Source of the DNA: Pseudomonadota bacterium
GTDB lineage: Bacteria; Pseudomonadota; Alphaproteobacteria; Sphingomonadales; Sphingomonadaceae
Assembly: GCA_023416515.1 (NCBI GenBank)
Contig: JAEZHP010000040.1
Coordinates: forward strand, 1-20,736
DNA length: 20,736 nucleotides
Reading direction: 5' to 3'
The notes under the pieces were generated by a model, which was not told the origin of the DNA, did no database searches, and saw only the letters and a list, made by a program, of their open reading frames with translations. A program made the translations under genes and the position numbers. How positions within the stretch are numbered: position 1 is the first letter of the stretch; each line of letters starts with the position of its first letter. Shown here one piece after another: positions 15,908 to 20,736 of this stretch.

Positions 15908-16135
15908 TGACTCACCTGCGCGCCACGGACCGTGGGTTTGGCTGAGTGGGACAATATTGCTCCCGGTCCTTTTGGGCGTTCGCCCGCGATCAGTAGGACG
16001 ACAAAGCCGTCGGTGAACGCACTGAACGACCGACATTGGCCGCGAGCGGACGTTCCTCTTTAGACGGAAAACGCGACGAAGCAGCCATTGTCGAGCGAAC
16101 GGATTCGCCTTTTCGACACGATCCCATGTCCGGGA
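15908..16135. other. Gene-free stretch between the helicase region and the exporter operon
   Basis: Together with the repeats this is part of a gap of about 340 bases (15798-16135). I see no convincing gene. A GTG-initiated frame at 15816-16016 starts inside the repeats and has Pro/Arg-rich noise. A small stem GGGCG-tt-CGCCC lies at 15974-15985, and GATCCC/GGGATC (16120-16137) overlaps the end of the ATPase gene without a T-run. No tRNA-like attR was found. Confidence 0.6.
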
Positions 16136-16837
16136 TCAGCCGTATAGTAAGTCATCCTGCACGATCCGGCCGTCCAACAAATCGATGTGACGGGTGCAGT
16201 GAGCTGCAATTCGCTCATCATGGGTCGAGATCAGGAAGCATGTCCCGGTCTCGGCATTGATACGTGTGATCAGAGCCATCACCTGGGCTGCGGTCTCCCG
16301 GTCGAGATTTCCTGTTGGTTCATCGGCGAGCACAAGTTGCGGTTCGTTCATCAGAGCACGGGCAATCGCTACCCGCTGGCGCTGGCCGCCGGATAACGCG
16401 CTCGGCCGATATTGAAGGCGGTCAGCGAGTCCGACCGACTCCAGGAGATCCGAGGCACGACGTCGCATCTCCCTTGTCTCTCGTCCCGCCGCCGCTGCGG
16501 CTGGCATTGCGACATTCTCCACCGCCGACAGGTCCGGCAGGAGATGGTGAAACTGAAAGACGAAACCGATGTGGATGCTGCGGAAGCGCGTCCGCTCGGC
16601 GTCGCTGGCGAGCATCAGGTCGACGTCGAGCATCCGATGCTCCCCACCGGCCGGTCGGAGTAAGGTGCCTAGAATCGTCAGCAGCGTGCTTTTGCCTGAG
16701 CCCGATGGACCGAGCAGGGCGGCCAACTCACCCCGCTTCAGGTCAAGGTCAAGGTCATGAAGCACGGTTGCGGCGGCTTCGCCTTCGCCGAAACTCTTTG
16801 TGAGGGAGCGAACAGTGACGAGCGACTCCTTGCTCAC
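16136..16837 (-). CDS. ABC transporter ATPase, DevA/LolD/MacB type
   Basis: A 233-residue ATPase that should power the permease encoded just before it. It has Walker A GPSGSGKST (43-51), Q-loop Gln95, signature LSGGQ (148-152), Walker B LVLADEP with Glu173, and the switch His206 in STHDE. EPTGNLD and the length are typical of the MacB/LolD/FtsE branch, whose members do mechanical work with FtsX-type permeases rather than import solutes. The GTG start overlaps the permease stop by four bases (GTGA), showing translational coupling. It is the last gene of the operon; no good terminator follows, only a small stem over the stop. Confidence 0.93.
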   Translation of the reverse strand: MSKESLVTVRSLTKSFGEGEAAATVLHDLDLDLKRGELAALLGPSGSGKSTLLTILGTLLRPAGGEHRMLDVDLMLASDAERTRFRSIHIGFVFQFHHLLPDLSAVENVAMPAAAAAGRETREMRRRASDLLESVGLADRLQYRPSALSGGQRQRVAIARALMNEPQLVLADEPTGNLDRETAAQVMALITRINAETGTCFLISTHDERIAAHCTRHIDLLDGRIVQDDLLYG

Positions 16838-18036
16838 TGACCAATCGCCTCCACCGGATCGACGCGCGACGCACGGCGCGCGGACAGGATGGAAGCGGCC
16901 GCTGCGGCAATGGTCGTGAGCACGATGGCGAGGACATAGTCGCCTTGGCCGCGGTCGATGGGTAGGCCGCCGCCTTCGACGTTCGCGATCGGCGGGAAGG
17001 GCACCAGCGCGAGCCAGGCGAGGAGCGCACCTGCGACCGCTCCGCCGAAGCCAACGAGCGTGCCCTCCAGAACAAAGATACCGAGAATCAGGCGGCGGCT
17101 GGCACCTACCGCGCGCATGATCCCTATTTCGCTTCGGCGTCGAACGATCGACAGGAGCATGGCGCTCGCGATCCCAATCACTATGGTGATGAGCGCGAAG
17201 GTCTTAACGATAGTTCCGGTGCGGCCCTGAGCGGCCAAGGCTTCGAAGAGCTGGGCATTTTCCTCGGTCCAGGCCGTCGCCTTCAATCCTGTCGCGCCTT
17301 GAAGTCGTTCCGCGATCGCGGGCGCCGCCTCAGCCGGCTCCACCTTGATCTCGATTCGTGAAATCCCGCTCGGCAGGTCGAACAGCGCCCGAGCCGATGA
17401 GAAGCTCATATAGAGCGCCTGCCGGTCTGCACTTGCGATACCGAGCGTAAAGATGCCGGCGATCCGAAAGCTACGTTCGCGGCCACGGTCGGATCGCAGT
17501 TGGATCACCTGGCCTTCGCGCAGGCCCAAATCCACCGCAAGAGTCTGGCCGACAAGAACGCTGTCCGGCGTTAGACGACCACTGCCGGACACGATCGCTC
17601 CTTCGACGTCGGCAATCGCCGAGAGCCTGTCCGGTTCGACGCCGATAACCCCAACCGGTGCAACCGCCTGCCCGCGCTGGACAAACCCGCTACCGCGTAT
17701 CTGCGGGGATGCCGCTACCACGCCGTCAGTCGCTTCGGCCTGGCGTACGGCAGGTTCCCATATTCGAATCTGCTCGCGGCGGCTGAGGTCCTTTTGCACC
17801 GCGAATTGAACATTCGATCCGTTCACGATCCGCGTCGGGTCCCGATCGGCGATCTCCAGCGTCACGTGCGGAATGTTGCCGACGGTCCTTTGCGTCAGCA
17901 GCGTCGCGAGTCCGCCGATCAGAGCGCTCATGAAGACAAAAACCGACACGCCGATGGCGACTCCGAGCATGAGCAGTGCCGTCTGGCCGGGGGTCGACGT
18001 CAGGTGCCGTAGCGCAATCTTGATGGCGTAGCGCAT
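16834..18036 (-). CDS. ABC transporter permease, FtsX/MacB type
   Basis: A 400-residue inner-membrane protein with the MacB/DevC topology: one N-terminal membrane helix (about 18-42), a large periplasmic domain (about 45-270), and three C-terminal helices (about 278-300, 325-350 and 370-390). The C-terminal FtsX domain shows RRRSEIGIMRAVGASRR before the third helix and ends with ARRASRVDPVEAIG, both hallmarks of the family. It would pair as a dimer with the ATPase and with the adaptor to move a substrate from periplasm or inner leaflet outward. The adaptor stop is two bases before this ATG, so the three genes form one operon. The substrate is unknown. Confidence 0.92.
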   Translation of the reverse strand: MRYAIKIALRHLTSTPGQTALLMLGVAIGVSVFVFMSALIGGLATLLTQRTVGNIPHVTLEIADRDPTRIVNGSNVQFAVQKDLSRREQIRIWEPAVRQAEATDGVVAASPQIRGSGFVQRGQAVAPVGVIGVEPDRLSAIADVEGAIVSGSGRLTPDSVLVGQTLAVDLGLREGQVIQLRSDRGRERSFRIAGIFTLGIASADRQALYMSFSSARALFDLPSGISRIEIKVEPAEAAPAIAERLQGATGLKATAWTEENAQLFEALAAQGRTGTIVKTFALITIVIGIASAMLLSIVRRRSEIGIMRAVGASRRLILGIFVLEGTLVGFGGAVAGALLAWLALVPFPPIANVEGGGLPIDRGQGDYVLAIVLTTIAAAAASILSARRASRVDPVEAIGQ

Positions 18037-18038
18037 TG

Positions 18039-19124
18039 CTAGCCCGAAACCCGATCGCCCGGTTCCGCAGCGTTAGGATCCCGAAGGATACGTTCACCTG
18101 GCTCAAGCCCCTGGAGCACGATCACAGTCGCCGCTGGCCAGTCGATGAAACGGATCGGCCTTTCTGCGACCAGCCCATCAGCGTCAACGACGCGGACGCG
18201 CGGATTCGCAGTGGGCGAAAGGATCGCGGCGCGAGGGATGCTGATTGCCTGGCCGCGCCGCTCTACAATCAGATTGACGGAAACAGTCTGCCCGGCCGGT
18301 GCGACCCCGGGATTGTCCAGGAAACGAAGCCTCACTTCGCGCGCTCCGGTCGCCTCATCCACCCGAGGCTCGAGATGAACGATTTCGGCGCGAAGTGGAG
18401 CGGGCCGTCCCGGTGCGTCAACGACCCCAATCATGCCGGGCCTTAGCTCTGCCGCATAAACCTCGTCGACTTCCACAGTCACCTCAGGAGCGGTGAGATC
18501 CGCGAGCCGATACAGGATCGACTCAATGCCGACCGTTTGGCCGCGATCGACCGGCCGTTCAAGAATCGTGCCTCCGAACGGGGCCCGGATAATAAGCCTC
18601 TGCTGCACCTCCCGCGCCTGAACGAGGCCGGCACGCAGCCGCTCCAATTCGCGCGCGCCCTGCTCCACCGCAAGGCGAGCCTGCTCCACGCGCTGACGGG
18701 TCACGAACTGCCCGAGCGCGCTGTAACGCGCGAGATCGCGCCTGGCTTGGGCCACCACCGCTTCTTGTGCCGTAACGGCAGCGGCAGCTTCGGAAATGGC
18801 GGCTCGCTGGGGTCCGTCGTCGATTCGTGCGATGACAGCGTTCGGAGGGACATGGTCCCCGACATCGTAGGGTAGCTCCACCACCGTACCACCTACCGGC
18901 GGGCGCACGTCTATCGACTGGCGAGCCCGAATGCGGCCATTGACCGCCAGTGCCCGCACGGCGTCTCCGCGAGACACGGTGATTGTCTCGGCCTCCGGTG
19001 ACCGCGGAAAGAAAAGGTAGAGAAGGGCGATCGCAAGAATTGCGCCGGCCACCGCCCAGAGCATTTGCCGGCGAAGTACAGCCGGTTTGGCTCTCCTGCC
19101 CGCCTCTCCGGCCACGCCTACCAT
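18039..19124 (-). CDS. Periplasmic adaptor (HlyD/DevB-type membrane fusion protein)
   Basis: A 361-residue adaptor subunit anchored by one membrane helix (about 21-40, ending LLYLFFP). A lipoyl/biotinyl half (DVRPPVGGTVVELPYDVGDHV, then NAVIARID) is followed by a helical hairpin rich in Ala, Gln, Glu and Arg (about 105-172), the second lipoyl half (IIRAPFGGTILERPVDRGQTV) and beta-barrel domains to the end. Gene order adaptor, permease, ATPase matches devBCA exporters. Such systems need a TolC-like outer-membrane channel, which is not in the window. The ATG at 19124 has no strong SD, and an in-frame TAG lies just upstream, so the start cannot be much earlier; an internal ATG before the membrane helix (residue 21) is possible. 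It diverges from the LOV-HTH gene across 110 bases. Confidence 0.9.
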   Translation of the reverse strand: MVGVAGEAGRRAKPAVLRRQMLWAVAGAILAIALLYLFFPRSPEAETITVSRGDAVRALAVNGRIRARQSIDVRPPVGGTVVELPYDVGDHVPPNAVIARIDDGPQRAAISEAAAAVTAQEAVVAQARRDLARYSALGQFVTRQRVEQARLAVEQGARELERLRAGLVQAREVQQRLIIRAPFGGTILERPVDRGQTVGIESILYRLADLTAPEVTVEVDEVYAAELRPGMIGVVDAPGRPAPLRAEIVHLEPRVDEATGAREVRLRFLDNPGVAPAGQTVSVNLIVERRGQAISIPRAAILSPTANPRVRVVDADGLVAERPIRFIDWPAATVIVLQGLEPGERILRDPNAAEPGDRVSG

Positions 19125-19200
19125 CGCGAGGGCGTTGCACTATGCGCCTCCTGACCGCAAGCGGCTGTGATCCCAGCATCGAGCATCCGAGTGGCATCCA

Positions 19201-19228
19201 TTGCGAGAATCGAGGTCGGCCCTAGATT
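19201..19228 (+). promoter_or_regulatory. Candidate promoter of the LOV-HTH gene, possibly leaderless
   Basis: TTGCGA (19201-19206), a 16-base spacer and TAGATT (19223-19228) place the predicted transcription start near 19235, the A of the ATG. No SD precedes that ATG, in agreement with leaderless translation. The gap 19125-19234 also holds the exporter promoter, for which I see no clear boxes. Confidence 0.4.
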
Positions 19229-19234
19229 GTTTTC

Positions 19235-19855
19235 ATGGAAGACATGGACCGCGCGGATGACGAAGAGGCCCTGTTCGCCTCGATCGACGCCAGTCCGATT
19301 GCCACGGTCATCACCAATCCGCGCCTGCCCGATAATCCGGTCGTCGCGGTGAACCACGCATTCTGCGCTCTCACCGGTTACCCGGCTGCCGAAATCCTCG
19401 GCCGCAATTGCCGCTTTCTTGCCGGGCCCGAAACCGAGCCCTGGCAGACCGAGAGCGTGCGCGAGGCGATCCGCCTGATGCGGCCGTCGCTGACAGAGCT
19501 TCTGAACTACCGCCGGGACGGTACCCCGTTTCGCAACGCACTGATCATTGCGCCCCTGTTCGACTCCAAAGGCGAACTCGCGTGGTTCATCGGCTCCCAG
19601 GTCGAGGTCGGCACCGACGCGGCGGCGCCACTGGCGCTCCGCCAGCAGCGCGCTACCTGGCTGGTTCAGACCTTGTCCGAGCGCCAGCGTGAGGTTCTCG
19701 GCGAAATGGCTAGGGGGCACCGCAACAAGCAGATCGCCTGGCGCCTTTCGCTCAGCGAGAAAACCGTCAAGATGCATCGCAGCTTGGCCCTGCAGAAACT
19801 CGGAGTCTCGACCTCTGCGGATGCCATCCGCCTCGCCGTTGAGGCCGGGCTGTAG
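19235..19855 (+). CDS. LOV-HTH blue-light transcription factor (EL222-like)
   Basis: A 206-residue photoreceptor-regulator. Residues about 14-125 are a LOV/PAS domain: SIDASPIATVITNPRLPDNP, FCALTGYPAAEILGRNCRFL with the photoactive Cys59 in GRNCRFLAG, then LLNYRRDGTPFRN and FIGSQVEV. Residues about 147-206 are a LuxR/GerE helix-turn-helix (LSERQREVLGEMARG, then NKQIAWRLSLSEKTVKMH). From memory, this order and wording follow Erythrobacter EL222, including the GTEPW-like segment after the cysteine. In EL222 blue light forms a flavin-cysteine adduct, frees the HTH and allows dimerisation on DNA. The same mechanism is likely because the FMN-binding residues and cysteine are kept. The N-terminus is about 16 residues shorter than that of EL222. 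Its divergence from the exporter operon suggests a target there. Confidence 0.93.
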   Translation: MEDMDRADDEEALFASIDASPIATVITNPRLPDNPVVAVNHAFCALTGYPAAEILGRNCRFLAGPETEPWQTESVREAIRLMRPSLTELLNYRRDGTPFRNALIIAPLFDSKGELAWFIGSQVEVGTDAAAPLALRQQRATWLVQTLSERQREVLGEMARGHRNKQIAWRLSLSEKTVKMHRSLALQKLGVSTSADAIRLAVEAGL

Positions 19856-19942
19856 TCCCGACCACGGTCCTTCGTCCGTATCGCAGCTCCGGCGCTTAGA
19901 GATTAGTTAGCCTGATCCCTAAAGAAGCGAACGAGGATCATC

Positions 19943-20512
19943 ATGACCCGACTCAGGAACATTCGCGCCGCAGCAGTCTGCGCAAGCGCCGGCCTTGCCA
20001 TCGTAATCGCTGGAACGTCTCCGGCGGTGGCGGTCGGCAGCGACAGCCATTCGTCGATGCACTCCGCGTCAACCATCGTGCAGGCGGCCGTCAACTCGCC
20101 CCAGCACAGCACTCTCGTCGCCGCAGTCAGCGCAGCCGGGCTCGCGGAAACGCTGTCCGGCGCCGGTCCGTTCACCGTGTTCGCGCCGACCAACGAGGCT
20201 TTCGCTCGGCTTCCGGCGGGCACTGTCGACACACTCCTTGAGCCGGCAAACCGCGCGACGCTGCAGGCCGTGCTGACCTATCATGTCGTTCCTGGGCGAG
20301 TGACCGCGGCGGAGTTGGTTCAGCGCATTCATGCTGGCGGCGGAAGCGCCCGCCTCACGACCGTTCAGGGCGGTACGCTGACCGCTCAGATGGATGGAAG
20401 CAACGTCGTTCTGGTCGACGAAAAGGGCGGCATTGCGCGCGTGACCCAAGCCGACCTCGTCCAGTCCAACGGGGTGATCCACGTCACCGACGCGGTGTCG
20501 CTCCCGGGTTGA
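19943..20512 (+). CDS. Secreted fasciclin (FAS1) domain protein
   Basis: A 189-residue exported protein with a signal peptide (basic start, hydrophobic residues about 9-24, likely cleavage after AVA at residue 30) and one FAS1 domain at about 42-188. The conserved blocks are clear: FTVFAPTNEAFARLP (H1), LTYHVVPG (the YH motif) and NGVIHVTDAVSLP (H2). Small single-domain fasciclins of bacteria are secreted or envelope-bound and are linked to adhesion; the ligand is unknown. GAGGA lies six bases or so before the ATG. The gene is 87 bases after the LOV-HTH gene on the same strand, so it could be a read-through partner or a target of that regulator. A TTAG motif repeated three times lies in the leader near 19897-19911. 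Confidence 0.92.
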   Translation: MTRLRNIRAAAVCASAGLAIVIAGTSPAVAVGSDSHSSMHSASTIVQAAVNSPQHSTLVAAVSAAGLAETLSGAGPFTVFAPTNEAFARLPAGTVDTLLEPANRATLQAVLTYHVVPGRVTAAELVQRIHAGGGSARLTTVQGGTLTAQMDGSNVVLVDEKGGIARVTQADLVQSNGVIHVTDAVSLPG

Positions 20513-20534
20513 AGCCGTCACCTTCAACCCCGGC

Positions 20535-20573
20535 GCCGCGCGGGAGCCCCCCCGCGCGGCGTCTCTTTCTTCT
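20535..20573 (+). terminator. Intrinsic terminator after the fasciclin gene
   Basis: GCCGCGCGGG (20535-20544) and CCCGCGCGGC (20551-20560) form a perfect 10-bp stem with loop AGCCCC, followed by the T-rich GTCTCTTTCTTCT. It separates the fasciclin gene from the convergent gene remnant at the window edge. Confidence 0.8.
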
Positions 20574-20690
20574 AGCAGTCGATCATCCCAAGGCAGGCCA
20601 GCGCTTCGCCGAGCAGCGCAAGAGAGGCGTCAGCTTGTCCTCCGATAGATCATTCCCACCGGTCCACCGACAGGAAGATGACCGTCCGGT
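20572..20690 (-). pseudogene. Partial 3' end of an unidentified gene, frame disturbed
   Basis: Reading from the right edge on the minus strand, one frame gives a plausible GNDLSEDKL and another gives ASLALLGEALACLGMIDC ending at a TAG (20572-20574). Joining them needs a frameshift near 20630. This could be the true end of a gene read with an indel error, since the adjacent sequence degrades into poly-G, or it could be chance. I do not recognise the protein. Confidence 0.3.
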
Positions 20691-20694
20691 TGTC

Positions 20695-20736
20695 GGGGGG
20701 GGGGGGGGGGGCGCGGGGCGGCCGCCGGGGGGGGGG
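20695..20736. other. Poly-G edge (probable artefact)
   Basis: A G-run (20695-20711) continues into a G/C-only stretch and more G. It mirrors the poly-C at the left edge and is best read as low-quality contig end sequence. Confidence 0.85.

Larger units (their letters stand above)
12280..15910. mobile_element. Compact tRNA-Tyr integrative element, P4-satellite-like
   Basis: From the tRNA 3' end the region carries integrase, an RHH-like regulator, a small HTH protein and a DUF5906 helicase, then origin-like repeats. Integrase, AlpA-like regulator and replicative helicase next to a tRNA are the core of P4-type satellites and related small islands. No structural, packaging or conjugation genes are visible. 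The left border is well supported by the tRNA. The right border given is only the end of the inverted repeat; the exporter genes beyond could be inside or outside. Confidence 0.6.

Noticed and set aside
15816..16016. A 66-residue open frame starting with GTG after the helicase gene
   Set aside because: It begins inside the 9-bp repeats, lacks a ribosome binding site of its own and has no domain-like sequence.
19125..19234. A specific EL222-type operator in the exporter/LOV intergenic region
   Set aside because: I could not match the region confidently to a known operator from memory, so no site is assigned.

Overview
The window is high-GC DNA from an alphaproteobacterium, most likely of the order Sphingomonadales. 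The best clue is a LOV-HTH protein that follows the Erythrobacter light-responsive regulator EL222 almost motif for motif. A DUF6065 protein, a 4-fold beta-flower-like protein and a long GC-rich intergenic inverted repeat fit the same group. The runs of C at the left edge and G at the right edge look like assembly artefacts, so the window is probably a whole contig.

Left part (48-12088), ordinary chromosome: a lipoprotein DUF885 metallopeptidase with a TTG start; an endonuclease/exonuclease/phosphatase-fold protein; a LysR regulator divergent from an FMN azoreductase (azoR); a small beta-flower-like protein; a three-gene row of a DUF6065-JmjC-like fusion, an OmpA-domain protein and a DXD glycosyltransferase; a DNA-3-methyladenine glycosylase facing away from an adrenodoxin-type ferredoxin; and an M28 peptidase abutting the 23S rRNA methyltransferase gene rlmB. 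Strong hairpin terminators separate several of these units.

Middle part (about 12280-15910): a tRNA-Tyr gene with a compact integrative element beside it. The element has a tyrosine integrase, a ribbon-helix-helix-like protein with an AT-hook, a divergent small HTH (AlpA/excisionase-like) gene, and a DUF5906 SF3-type helicase. The helicase gene ends inside a 9-bp tandem repeat that also has an inverted copy downstream, so this may be the element's replication origin. No capsid, terminase or relaxase gene is visible. The layout resembles a minimal P4-like satellite. The distal attachment site was not found, so the right border is unknown.

Right part (16136-20512): a minus-strand operon with the order adaptor, permease, ATPase, as in DevBCA-type exporters. 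Its first gene diverges from the EL222-like LOV-HTH gene, which is followed by a secreted fasciclin-domain protein. The arrangement suggests, but does not prove, blue-light control of the exporter. A broken 3' gene end lies against the poly-G edge.

The most unusual observations are: the JmjC-like domain in which the usual iron-binding HxD reads HFA; the origin-like repeats fused to the helicase 3' end; the light-sensor/exporter pairing; and a hairpin that places the Shine-Dalgarno sequence of the EEP gene in its loop and the start codon in its stem.
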